Origin: Cellulomonas sp. URHD0024
Lineage (GTDB): Bacteria > Actinomycetota > Actinomycetes > Actinomycetales > Cellulomonadaceae
DNA: 64,000 nucleotides
Assembly: GCF_000426185.1 (NCBI RefSeq)
Contig: NZ_AUEW01000001.1
Location: 1 to 64,000, forward strand
Direction of reading: 5' to 3'
Positions 56,011 through 64,000 of the stretch are shown here, piece after piece. The stretch's first letter is position 1. Every line of letters starts with the position of its first letter. The position numbers and the translations under genes were made by a program. The notes under the pieces were generated by a model, which was given only the letters and a program-made list of their open reading frames with translations, was not told the DNA's origin and ran no database searches.

Positions 56011-57749
56011 TGCTCATCAAGCTGCTCAAGGTGCACTTGAAGCCGTACCAGGGCGCTGTGATCGCCGTGGTCCTGCTGCAGCTGGTGCAGACCATGGCCA
56101 CGCTCTACCTGCCCAGCCTCAACGCCCGGATCATCGACGACGGCGTCGTCAAGGGCGACACCGCGGAGATCCTGCGTCTCGGTGGCGTGATGCTCGCCGT
56201 GAGCTTCGTGCAGGTCGTCGCCGCGATCATCGCGGTCTACTACGGCTCACGGACCGCCATGGCGTTCGGGCGTGACGTGCGCGAACGACTGTTCGGCCAG
56301 GTGCAGACGTTCTCGGCGCAGGAGGTGGCCAAGTTCGGCGCACCGACGTTGATCACCCGCACGACCAACGACGTCCAGCAGGTCCAGATGGTCACCATGA
56401 TGACCTTCACGATGTTGATCATGGCGCCGATCATGCTGGTCGGCGGCGTGATCATGGCGATGCGCGAGGACGTGGTCCTCTCCGGCATCCTGCTGGTCTC
56501 CGTGCCGGTGCTCGGCGTCATCATCGGCGTGATCATCTCGCGGATGGTGCCCTACTTCCGGGTGATGCAGAAGCGCATCGACGGGATCAACCGGGTGCTC
56601 CGGGAGCAGATCGCCGGCGTCCGCGTGGTCCGCGCGTTCGTGCGGGAGCGTCGCGAGTCGCAGCGGTTCGACGGCGCGAACGCCGACCTCTACGAGACGT
56701 CGCTGCGGGTCGGCAAGCTCATGGCCCTGATGTTCCCGTCGGTCATGGTGGTGCTCAACATCACCAGCGTGGCCGTCCTGTGGTTCGGCGCGTACCGCGT
56801 GGACTCCGGCGCGATGCAGATCGGCCAGCTGACCGCGTTCCTGTCGTACATCGCCTACATCCTCATCGCGGTCATGATGTCGACGATGATGTTCGTGATG
56901 GTGCCGCGGGCCGTCGTGTCCTCGGAGCGCATCGGCGAGGTGCTGGAGACGGAGACCTCCGTGGTGCCGTCGGCGAACCCGCAGAGCCTGCCGGGCACCC
57001 GTTCCGGGCTGCTCGAGCTGCGCGGTGTCGAGTTCCGCTACCCGGGTGCCGAGCGCTCGGTGCTGCACGGCGTCGACCTCCTCGCGGAGCCCGGCCGGAC
57101 GACGGCCGTCATCGGATCCACCGGTGCCGGCAAGACGACGCTCGTCAACCTCATCCCGCGGTTGTTCGACGTGACCGGCGGCTCCGTGCTGCTGGACGGC
57201 GTCGACGTCCGTGAGCTCGACCCGGACCAGCTGTGGACCCAGATCGGCCTGGTCCCCCAGAAGCCGTACCTTTTCGCGGGCACCGTGCGGACGAACCTCG
57301 AGTACGGCAAGCCTGGCGCGTCCGACGAGGAGCTGTGGCACGCGCTCGAGGTCGCACAGGCCCGCCCGTTCGTGGAGGCGCTGCCCGAAGGGCTGGACGC
57401 GCCGATCTCGCAGGGCGGCACGAACGTGTCGGGTGGCCAGAGGCAACGCCTCGCGATAGCCCGCGCGCTCGTCAGGAAGCCGTCGGTGTACCTGTTCGAC
57501 GACTCGTTCTCCGCGCTCGACTACGCCACAGACGCTGCGCTGCGCGCGGCGCTCGTCCCTGAGACCCGGGACGCGACCGTGCTCGTCGTCGCGCAACGCG
57601 TGGCGACCATCCGGCACGCGGACTCGATCGTCGTGATGGAGGACGGGCTGGTGGTGGGCGTCGGTACCCACGCCGAGCTGCTGGAGTCGTCGGAGACCTA
57701 CCGGGAGATCGTGTACTCGCAGGTCAGCGTCGAGGAGGCGACAGCATGA
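56010..57749 (+). CDS. ABC exporter half-transporter with degenerate nucleotide site
   Basis: 579 aa: six-helix type IV exporter membrane domain (about 1-310) and C-terminal ABC domain. Walker A GSTGAGKTT, signature VSGGQRQRLAIARAL, Walker B VYLFDDSFSALDYATD. The catalytic Glu after Walker B is replaced by Asp (FDD), as in the non-hydrolysing half of heterodimers such as TM287/288 or BmrCD. It overlaps the partner gene by ATGA, consistent with a 1:1 complex. Probably a multidrug or lipid exporter induced when the TetR repressor binds its ligand. Confidence 0.92.
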   Translation: MLIKLLKVHLKPYQGAVIAVVLLQLVQTMATLYLPSLNARIIDDGVVKGDTAEILRLGGVMLAVSFVQVVAAIIAVYYGSRTAMAFGRDVRERLFGQVQTFSAQEVAKFGAPTLITRTTNDVQQVQMVTMMTFTMLIMAPIMLVGGVIMAMREDVVLSGILLVSVPVLGVIIGVIISRMVPYFRVMQKRIDGINRVLREQIAGVRVVRAFVRERRESQRFDGANADLYETSLRVGKLMALMFPSVMVVLNITSVAVLWFGAYRVDSGAMQIGQLTAFLSYIAYILIAVMMSTMMFVMVPRAVVSSERIGEVLETETSVVPSANPQSLPGTRSGLLELRGVEFRYPGAERSVLHGVDLLAEPGRTTAVIGSTGAGKTTLVNLIPRLFDVTGGSVLLDGVDVRELDPDQLWTQIGLVPQKPYLFAGTVRTNLEYGKPGASDEELWHALEVAQARPFVEALPEGLDAPISQGGTNVSGGQRQRLAIARALVRKPSVYLFDDSFSALDYATDAALRAALVPETRDATVLVVAQRVATIRHADSIVVMEDGLVVGVGTHAELLESSETYREIVYSQVSVEEATA

Positions 57750-59719
57750 GCACGGAACAGCGTCCCGCCCCGGTCCAGCGGATGCCCCAGCGCCGCGGTC
57801 CGGGCGGCCCGATGATGAACATGGGGATGCCGGGCGAGAAGTCGATGAACTTCCGTGGCTCGGCCGCCAGGTTCCTGCGCGAGATGCGCGGCGAGCGGTG
57901 GCCGATGCTCGCGATCGTCGCGATGGGCACCGCGTCCGTCTTCCTGGCAGTCATCGGCCCCAAGATCCTGGGCCGGGCGACGAACGTCATCTTCGCCGGC
58001 ATCATCGGCAAGAGCATCCCGGCGGGCGCGACCAACGCCCAGGCGGTCAAGGCTCTGCGCGACGCCGGCAAGACGTCGCAGGCGAACATCGTCGAGACGT
58101 CGGGAGCCGTGCCCGGGGTCGGCATCGACTTCACAGAGCTGCGCAACATCCTGCTGGTGGTCCTGGTGATCTACCTGGGGTCGTTCCTGTTCGGGTGGTT
58201 CCAGGGCCGCATGACGGCGGTCGTCGTGCAGCGCGTGGTGTACCAGATGCGTCAGCGCGTCGAGGCGAAGCTGTCCCGGCTGCCGCTGAAGTACCACGAC
58301 GGACAGCCGCGCGGTGAGCTGCTCAGCCGCGTCACCAACGACATCGACAACGTCGCGCAGACGCTGCAGCAGACGCTCTCGCAGCTCATCACCTCCGTGC
58401 TCACCGTCGTCGGCGTGCTCGTGATGATGTTCCTCATCTCGCCGCTGCTCGCGGTGATCGCGCTCATCACCGTGCCGCTGTCGGTGTGGATCGCGGGGAT
58501 GATCGCGAAGCGGTCCCGGCCGCAGTTCATGCAGCAGTGGGCCTGGACCGGCCAGCTCAACGCCCACATCGAGGAGATGTACACGGGCCACGCTCTGGTC
58601 ACGGTCTTCGGGCGCCAGAAGGAGGCGGCCGAGACGTTCAAGGAGCGCAACGAGAAGCTCTACGAGACGAGCTTCAAGGCGCAGTTCATCTCGGGGATCA
58701 TCCAGCCGGCGCTCGGCTTCGTCTCCAACCTCAACTACGTCATCGTCGCGGTCGTCGGCGGCCTGCAGGTGGCTTCAGGTGCCCTGTCGCTCGGCAGCGT
58801 GCAGGCGTTCATCCAGTACAGCCGCCAGTTCACCCAGCCGATCACGCAGATCGCGTCCATGGCGAACCTGCTGCAGTCGGGCGTCGCGTCCGTCGAGCGG
58901 GTGTTCGAGCTGCTCGACGCCGACGAGCAGGAACCGGACCCGGCCACGCCGGTCCAGCCCGACCAGCCTCTGCAGGGCCGGGTCGCGTTCGAGAACGTCG
59001 CGTTCAGCTACTCGCCGGACAAGCCGCTCATCCGGGACCTGTCCCTGGTGGCCGAGCCGGGACAGACGATCGCGATCGTCGGCCCGACCGGTGCCGGCAA
59101 GACGACCTTGGTCAACCTGCTCATGCGGTTCTACGAGGTCGACGACGGGCGGATCACGCTGGACGGCGTCGACGTGCGCGACATGACCCGGGACGCGCTG
59201 CGCTCCGAGATCGGGATGGTCCTGCAGGACACCTGGCTGTTCGGCGGGACGCTGGCCGAGAACATCGCCTACGGCGTCGAGCACGCCACGCAGGACGAGA
59301 TCGTCGAGGCGGCCGTGGCCACCCATGTCGACCGGTTCGTGCGGACGCTCCCCGACGGCTACGACACGGTGGTCGACGACGAGGGCGCGAACGTCTCGGC
59401 GGGGGAGAAGCAGCTGCTAACGATCGCCCGCGCCTTCCTGGCCGACCCGGCGATACTCATCCTGGACGAGGCGACGTCGTCGGTGGACACCCGCACCGAG
59501 GTGCTCGTGCAGCACGCCATGAACGCGCTCCGGCACGGGCGGACCTCGTTCGTCATCGCGCACCGGCTCTCCACCATCCGCGATGCCGACACCATCCTGG
59601 TGATGGAGGACGGCGCGATCGTCGAACAGGGCTCGCACGACGAGCTGCTCGAGGCCGAGGGTGCTTACGCCCGCCTGTACGCGAGCCAGTTCGCTGCTGC
59701 GGTGGCGCCGGTCGACTGA
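57746..59719 (+). CDS. ABC exporter half-transporter with canonical nucleotide site
   Basis: 657 aa. A Gly/Pro/Met-rich cytoplasmic N-terminus of about 40 residues (PQRRGPGGPMMNMGMPGEKS) precedes the six-helix domain; a 40-residue insertion follows helix 1 (about 85-135). ABC domain: Walker A GPTGAGKTT, signature NVSAGEKQLLTIARAFL (SAGEK in place of SGGQ), Walker B ILILDEATSSVDTRTE with the catalytic Glu, His switch IAHRLSTIRDAD. It is the catalytic partner of the preceding gene. Confidence 0.93.
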   Translation: MSTEQRPAPVQRMPQRRGPGGPMMNMGMPGEKSMNFRGSAARFLREMRGERWPMLAIVAMGTASVFLAVIGPKILGRATNVIFAGIIGKSIPAGATNAQAVKALRDAGKTSQANIVETSGAVPGVGIDFTELRNILLVVLVIYLGSFLFGWFQGRMTAVVVQRVVYQMRQRVEAKLSRLPLKYHDGQPRGELLSRVTNDIDNVAQTLQQTLSQLITSVLTVVGVLVMMFLISPLLAVIALITVPLSVWIAGMIAKRSRPQFMQQWAWTGQLNAHIEEMYTGHALVTVFGRQKEAAETFKERNEKLYETSFKAQFISGIIQPALGFVSNLNYVIVAVVGGLQVASGALSLGSVQAFIQYSRQFTQPITQIASMANLLQSGVASVERVFELLDADEQEPDPATPVQPDQPLQGRVAFENVAFSYSPDKPLIRDLSLVAEPGQTIAIVGPTGAGKTTLVNLLMRFYEVDDGRITLDGVDVRDMTRDALRSEIGMVLQDTWLFGGTLAENIAYGVEHATQDEIVEAAVATHVDRFVRTLPDGYDTVVDDEGANVSAGEKQLLTIARAFLADPAILILDEATSSVDTRTEVLVQHAMNALRHGRTSFVIAHRLSTIRDADTILVMEDGAIVEQGSHDELLEAEGAYARLYASQFAAAVAPVD

Positions 59720-59787
59720 CGGGACTGCCGTCGCGATTCCTCGCCGTGTCTCGGGTACACGCCCAGGACCGACGACGGGGCCACCAG

Positions 59788-60105
59788 CTACTGGGCGTTC
59801 CACGCGATCGACGCCAGGCCGAAGACGAGCACACCGATCCCGAGGAGAACGACGATCCCAGCGACGACCGCGACGGGCCGAGCGAATCGAGTGAGAAATC
59901 CGCGGTACGTGACGATCGCGGCGAACGTGGCGATGGCACCGGCGGCGAATACCCGACTGGCGACATCGTCCGGGCGGACCGCGGGGACGTCTCGGGCGAT
60001 CTGCCACGCGACGAGGGCGAGCCCGACGAGGGACAGAGCGCCGAACACTCCCGTCACGATGACGAGCGCCGAGGAATCCGCACCGTTGCGCGTGTCCCTG
60101 TTCAT
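59788..60105 (-). CDS. Small three-helix membrane protein, possible immunity protein for the RHS protein
   Basis: 105 aa, translationally coupled to the RHS gene by an ATGA overlap. Three hydrophobic helices (about 13-35, SALVIVTGVFGALSLVGLAL; 50-65, VFAAGAIATFAAIVTY; 75-100, VAVVAGIVVLLGIGVLVFGL) and no known domain. The start at 60105 is set by the overlap; longer frames upstream lie inside the RHS gene. In polymorphic toxin loci the cognate immunity gene sits directly after the toxin, so that role is proposed; there is no direct evidence. Confidence 0.65.
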   Translation of the reverse strand: MNRDTRNGADSSALVIVTGVFGALSLVGLALVAWQIARDVPAVRPDDVASRVFAAGAIATFAAIVTYRGFLTRFARPVAVVAGIVVLLGIGVLVFGLASIAWNAQ

Positions 60106-63100
60106 TCGCACGCCGCTTCGGCGAGCAAGACGAAACCGACGCCCACGGCGGCGGCGATACCTGCACCGATCAACGTCGCGCCCGCCGTGCTGATCGTTGC
60201 CGCTCCGAAGACGGCACCCTCGAGGAGGAAGCCGCTCCCGGTGCCCAGGACCCCCGCGACGCCCACGCCTGTCAGGCCGGCAGCGAGGGAGCAGGCGTCG
60301 GCGCCGGACGGATCGACGTAGTTGATGGGGTTGTCGGCCGCGTACGCATAGTGGTTGGCGTTCGCGGGATCGAGCGGGGTGTCGCGAGCGTCGCCCTGGG
60401 TCCAGCGTCCTTCGGCCGGGTTGTAGTAGCGGGCGGAGTTCTTGATCCAGCCTGTCGTGCGGTCGACGAGGCCGCCGGTGTAGAGGAACGGGGTCTGCGG
60501 GACGCCGTTGCCGCCGGAGGTCTCGGTGAGGGTGGAGATGCCGTACGGGTCGAAGGCGTACTGGAAGGCGTTGACGTCGAAGTTGGTGATCAGAGCGACA
60601 GGGGAGCCGAGGGCGTCGTAGATGTACATGGCGTCCTGGCCGGTGGAGGTGCGGATCTGGATCGGCTGCCCGGTCGGGTCGTTGTCCAGGTGTGCGGTGC
60701 CGTTGGAAACCTTGATCTCCTGGATCACCGGCCGCTTGGCGGAGCCACCGGCACCGTAGGTGTAGGAGTACGTGCCGCCGCTCGGGACGGTCTGCGAGAG
60801 GAGCTCGTCGTTGCCCGTCCCGGCGTAGGTGTAGGTGTAGGTCTTGCCGGCGCGGGTGACGGAGGCCATCTGGTCCCCGGCGGTGTAGGCGATGGTCCCG
60901 GCGGTCGGGTCGGCGGTCAGGTTCCCGGCGCCGTCGTAGGCGAACCCGGCCGTGGTGGTCTGGTTGGCGGCGTTGAACGTGCGGGTCTGGGTGGATGGGC
61001 TGGCGCCCGTGACGACGGCGCTCGTGCGGTTCCCGCGCACGTCGTAGGCGTAGGTGTAGCCAGCCGCGGGGATCGGCGTTCCGCCGGGGCCGGTGCCCGC
61101 CGTGGTGGCGGCGCCGGTCAGGCGGCGGTTCGAGTCGTACGTGTAGGTGGTGAGCTGGCCGGTGACGTTGTTGCGGCTCCACTGCACGAGCGACCGGTCC
61201 GCGGACCGTGTGGTGGGGCAGGTGGGGTAGGTCGACCCGGCCGCGTAGCAGTACGACAGGTCGACGACCGTGGTCGCCGGTGCCCCCGGGACTGCGGCCG
61301 CATGCTTGCGCTCCCCGAGGATGCGGGTGGCGCGCCCGGAGGCGTCGAAGTCGGTGTGCGAGTGCACGGCCCAGCGGGTGTGCGCGGCATCCGCGCGCAT
61401 CCAGGTGTCGGTGCGTCGACCGTTGGAGTCCACCGCGAACACGGTCAGGCCGCGCAGACCGTCTTCCGGCCACCCGGCGGGCGCGGGGTACTGCATGGAG
61501 ACGAGGGCTCCGGCGGTGTCGTAGGTGTAGTTCGTCGGGCCACCGGTGTCGGTCGTGGAGGCCAGTCGGCCGGCCTTGTCGTAGGTGTAGGTGATGGTCT
61601 TGTTGTCGAACGTGTTCTTCCGGGTGCGCACGTTGGAGACCTGGTCGTACGTCGTCGTCGTGGTCCCAGCGGCGTCGGTGCGCGTGGACAGCCGCCCAGC
61701 GCTGTCATAGGTGAACGAGACGTCGGGGTTGGCGGCGGTACCGGAGTAGTCGGTGCCGGTCACCCGGTCGAGTACGTCGTAGCTGTACGTGGTGGTCACC
61801 GCCCGCCCGTCGGTGGAGGTCTTGAGCCGACCGTAGGTGTCGTAGGTGAAGTCACGCACCCCGAGGTTCGACCCGGTCACCGGGGTGATCTTGGTCAGCT
61901 GTGCGTTCGTGTAGGTGTACTTGGTCGAGTTGGTGCCGTTGCCGGGTGCCGTGGCCGTCGCGACGGTGCCGTCGGGGATGTTGCGTGTCAGGACAGCCTT
62001 CGCGGCGGTCGCGTCGGCAGATGTCAGCGGGTTGCCGGCACCGTTGTAGGTGTAGGTCGATGGTGCACCACCGTCCACGGTGCTCGACGTCGGCAGGTAG
62101 CGCGGGGTCGCGCTGTAGCCCCAGCCGCGTGCCGAGCCGGTCGGGGCGGTCTGCCCGGTCAGCGACTCGCCGCCGTTCGCGCCATAGGTGTACGTCGTGG
62201 TCGCGGACGCGCCCTGGGTCGTGGTCAGCGGATCGAAGTTCGCCGTGAACGTCGCCGAGCGGCTCCGGCCCTGGGCATCCTGTGCCGACGCGACCCGCCC
62301 TGTCTGCTCCGGCGACAGGGTGTACGTGGTGTGCGGCCCCGTCGCGGGTGAGCCGGCCTGCTCCTGGCTGCCGTCGGAGACCAGCACCTGGGAGTCGCTC
62401 ACATAGGCGAGCCGCGTCCAGGTGTCACCGGGTGAGCCGGCGGTGCTGTTCACCTGCCGGATCGAGGTGACCCGGTTGCGCGCGTCGAAAGTGAACCGCG
62501 TGTCGATGCCGCCGGGCGCCGCGATCTTGGTCAGCTGGTGCGCCGAGTACGAGAAGGTCGTGACGCGCCCCGCCGCGTCGGTCAGCGTCGCCAGGTCGCC
62601 GTACCCGTCGTACGCGAGTGCGACGCTGCGTACCGAGCCGGCCGGGCCCTGGGAGAGCTTGGTGAGCCGGTTCGAGGTGTAGCCGAGGGAGACGCCGAGA
62701 CCCGACGTGCCTCGCGTGGCGCTGATAGCGGTCGGCCGCGTCGTGACGTACGGGTCGTAGGTGATCGTGCTGGTGTTGCCGTTGCGGTCGGCGATCGACA
62801 GGATCACCCCGGCCGCGTTGAACGTCAGGACCTGGGCGGACTGGTGATCCGTCACCGTCCACGTCGCTCCGAGATGAGTGAGGTCGGCGGTGAGGCCGCC
62901 CGGCGGTGTGTAGCCGCCTCCCGTCTTCGGCACGAAGGTCCCCGAGAGCCCCGACGGACCCCAGAACACGACCGAACCGTCCGCAGCGAACTCGAGGCGG
63001 GCGGCGAAGCTCACGGTCCAGCCGAAGCCGGTGGCGTTCGAGCTGGAGGCCTGCGGCACGCCCGCACCCAGCGAGAGCGAGTTGTAGGCGAGCTGCACCG

Positions 63101-63623
63101 GGATGTCCGTGTTCACACCCGGGACGGTCAGCCCGTCCGCCGAGACCAGCAGGTTCCCCGTCCCGACGTCGACCTTCGCCGACGTGCGGTCACCGACCTG
63201 GAAAGGCAGCGCAGTCGCGTTCTTGCGGCCACCCGCACCGAGCATCGGGGAGACCGTCGCCGTCTGCAGCGCGGTCAACGCGGAGCACGATCCCGCATCG
63301 CAGCCCTTGACCTGCCACTCGACGGTCGTGCCGGACGGGATCGTGGGGAGCGCCAGTCGGGCGACCTGCCCCGACGTCACGGCCACCGCCGTGCCGTTCG
63401 CCAGGTTCCAGGTGGCCGACCCCAGCCGACGTGCGAAGAACTGGGCGCTGACCACGCCACCGTCGGGATCGCTGACCGTCGCAGCGAGGACCGGGGCGTA
63501 CGTCACCGCTCGTTCGACGGCCAGACCGGTCGGCACCGCGGGCGATGCCGCGACCGCAGGAAGGGCCGCCCCGACGAGCGCGACCGCGGATACTCCGACG
63601 ACGAAACCCCAACGACCACGCAC
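60102..63623 (-). CDS. Secreted RHS/YD-repeat protein with hydrophobic C-terminal tip
   Basis: 1173 aa. Signal peptide 1-25 (VGVSAVALVGAALPAVAASP). About 130-250 is an N-terminal beta region (TSAKVDVGTGNLLVSADGL); about 260-1000 holds YD repeats of the form TYTYDxxGRLxSxTD, which build the RHS shell; about 1035-1107 is the RHS core (AFDPYGISTLTETSGGNG, YNPAEGRWTQGDARDTPLDP, NHYAYAADNPINYVDPSG). After that motif, where toxins vary, the last 66 residues are Ala/Gly-rich and hydrophobic with glycine-zipper spacing (GVGVAGVLGTGSG) and Cys near both ends (residues 1111 and 1172). No nuclease or protease motif is seen. The GTG has GAGGGGG about 6 nt upstream. A candidate promoter is TTGTGC (63711-63706) and TATCCA (63687-63682) with 18 bp between. 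Confidence 0.88.
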   Translation of the reverse strand: MRGRWGFVVGVSAVALVGAALPAVAASPAVPTGLAVERAVTYAPVLAATVSDPDGGVVSAQFFARRLGSATWNLANGTAVAVTSGQVARLALPTIPSGTTVEWQVKGCDAGSCSALTALQTATVSPMLGAGGRKNATALPFQVGDRTSAKVDVGTGNLLVSADGLTVPGVNTDIPVQLAYNSLSLGAGVPQASSSNATGFGWTVSFAARLEFAADGSVVFWGPSGLSGTFVPKTGGGYTPPGGLTADLTHLGATWTVTDHQSAQVLTFNAAGVILSIADRNGNTSTITYDPYVTTRPTAISATRGTSGLGVSLGYTSNRLTKLSQGPAGSVRSVALAYDGYGDLATLTDAAGRVTTFSYSAHQLTKIAAPGGIDTRFTFDARNRVTSIRQVNSTAGSPGDTWTRLAYVSDSQVLVSDGSQEQAGSPATGPHTTYTLSPEQTGRVASAQDAQGRSRSATFTANFDPLTTTQGASATTTYTYGANGGESLTGQTAPTGSARGWGYSATPRYLPTSSTVDGGAPSTYTYNGAGNPLTSADATAAKAVLTRNIPDGTVATATAPGNGTNSTKYTYTNAQLTKITPVTGSNLGVRDFTYDTYGRLKTSTDGRAVTTTYSYDVLDRVTGTDYSGTAANPDVSFTYDSAGRLSTRTDAAGTTTTTYDQVSNVRTRKNTFDNKTITYTYDKAGRLASTTDTGGPTNYTYDTAGALVSMQYPAPAGWPEDGLRGLTVFAVDSNGRRTDTWMRADAAHTRWAVHSHTDFDASGRATRILGERKHAAAVPGAPATTVVDLSYCYAAGSTYPTCPTTRSADRSLVQWSRNNVTGQLTTYTYDSNRRLTGAATTAGTGPGGTPIPAAGYTYAYDVRGNRTSAVVTGASPSTQTRTFNAANQTTTAGFAYDGAGNLTADPTAGTIAYTAGDQMASVTRAGKTYTYTYAGTGNDELLSQTVPSGGTYSYTYGAGGSAKRPVIQEIKVSNGTAHLDNDPTGQPIQIRTSTGQDAMYIYDALGSPVALITNFDVNAFQYAFDPYGISTLTETSGGNGVPQTPFLYTGGLVDRTTGWIKNSARYYNPAEGRWTQGDARDTPLDPANANHYAYAADNPINYVDPSGADACSLAAGLTGVGVAGVLGTGSGFLLEGAVFGAATISTAGATLIGAGIAAAVGVGFVLLAEAACE

Positions 63624-63790
63624 GACGCCCCCTCAGGCTGCCGTGGCTGTCCCTGCCTGTTTCTAGACGAGTGCCGTGTCATGGATAGCGCACCCGGACA
63701 ATTCCGCACAAGGGGTGACAGAGCGGAACGTCACGCGGTGCGTCTGGCTGGGGGACCGATGGGCGGCGATCGGCGGCCTCGTGCGAGCCG

Positions 63791-63796
63791 TACGCT
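63791..63796 (+). promoter_or_regulatory. -10 box of leaderless MFS gene promoter
   Basis: TACGCT, 6 nt before the ATG at 63803. Confidence 0.5.
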
Positions 63797-63802
63797 CTGC
63801 GC

Positions 63803-64000
63803 ATGGTCACGCTCCCCGGTGCCGAGCGGACCGGCTTTCGCCGTGACCGGATCACCGTCGCGTTCTACGGGGTGTTCGCCGTCTGGGGCTGGCTGCTGTA
63901 CAGCTTCAACCCGAGCGTCCCGCTGCTGGCGGACGACCTCGGCATCTCGGACGCCCAGGCGGGTCTGCACGGGACGGCGATGGCGGTCGGCGCGATACTC
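63803..64000 (+). CDS. MFS transporter, N-terminal part (cut by window end)
   Basis: The first 66 codons are present and the frame is open to the last base. After a charged lead (VTLPGAERTGFRRDR) comes the first membrane helix (ITVAFYGVFAVWGWLLYSFN), then PSVPLLADDLGISDAQAGLH, the loop of major facilitator proteins before helix 2. Substrate cannot be judged. Divergent from the RHS gene. Confidence 0.75.
   Translation, partial: MVTLPGAERTGFRRDRITVAFYGVFAVWGWLLYSFNPSVPLLADDLGISDAQAGLHGTAMAVGAIL

Noticed and set aside
60102-60302. Nuclease or deaminase toxin at the RHS C-terminus
   Set aside because: The last 66 residues are hydrophobic Ala/Gly/Val with no catalytic motif.

Overview
The window is chromosomal DNA from a very GC-rich actinobacterium. 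Gene content and order point to Micrococcales and most closely to a Cellulomonas-like organism; that placement is inference from gene order, not from an alignment. Coding density is high, genes are joined by ATGA/GTGA overlaps, GTG starts are common, and many transcription units start with a TAnnnT -10 box 6 to 8 nt before the start codon with no Shine-Dalgarno sequence, which implies leaderless mRNAs.

1-3436: the 3' end of a ribosomal RNA operon (16S-23S spacer end, 23S, 5S, terminator). 3603-18490: a long forward cluster in nearly the order of Mycobacterium tuberculosis Rv1691-Rv1700: a TPR protein with a huge disordered arm, a HAD phosphatase, a 61-aa protein, tlyA, nadK, recN, steA, steB/mctB, then two inserted membrane genes (a MraY/WecA-family transferase and a MurJ-like flippase), pyrG and a Nudix hydrolase. 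18557-23098 (reverse): two ABC-2 exporters flanking ctaA. 23203-29994: the Fe-S assembly operon sufR-sufB-sufD-Rieske-sufC-sufS-sufU-sufT behind a strong palindromic SufR-type operator and closed by a terminator.

30094-33617 (reverse): a zinc metallopeptidase, a TM2 protein and a biotin ECF transporter (bioY-bioM-bioN) with a palindrome over the bioY ribosome binding site. 33779-35377: an ABC-F translation factor. 35438-43042 (reverse): a 2534-aa secreted enzyme with two GH87-like beta-helix catalytic domains joined by a ladder of choice-of-anchor D, discoidin and CARDB modules; probably an alpha-1,3-glucanase. 43396-46076: a membrane-anchored unknown protein and a reverse DUF3099/Cys-rich/SURF1 operon. 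46200-48302: fabG-fabI fatty acid synthesis pair and sixA. 48331-48442: a repeat-rich intergenic element. 48469-51755: serB and the divergent glgC/glgA glycogen pair.

51842-55224: an unrecognised 262-aa protein, a stand-alone ABC ATPase, and an NfeD/SPFH pair. 55310-59719: a TetR-regulated heterodimeric ABC exporter. 59788-63623 (reverse): a secreted RHS-repeat protein with a hydrophobic glycine-rich tip, overlapped by a small membrane protein that could be its immunity partner. 63803-64000: the start of an MFS transporter cut by the window edge.

Themes that link genes: ribosome (rRNA, TlyA, ABC-F), envelope and cell separation (SteA, SteB, MraY-like, MurJ-like), cofactor supply (NADP, Fe-S, biotin feeding fatty acid synthesis), and terminal oxidase maturation (CtaA, SURF1). 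The most unusual items are the two-headed GH87-like enzyme, the RHS/membrane protein pair, the giant disordered TPR protein beside the rRNA operon, and the SteAB/MraY-like/MurJ-like cassette.
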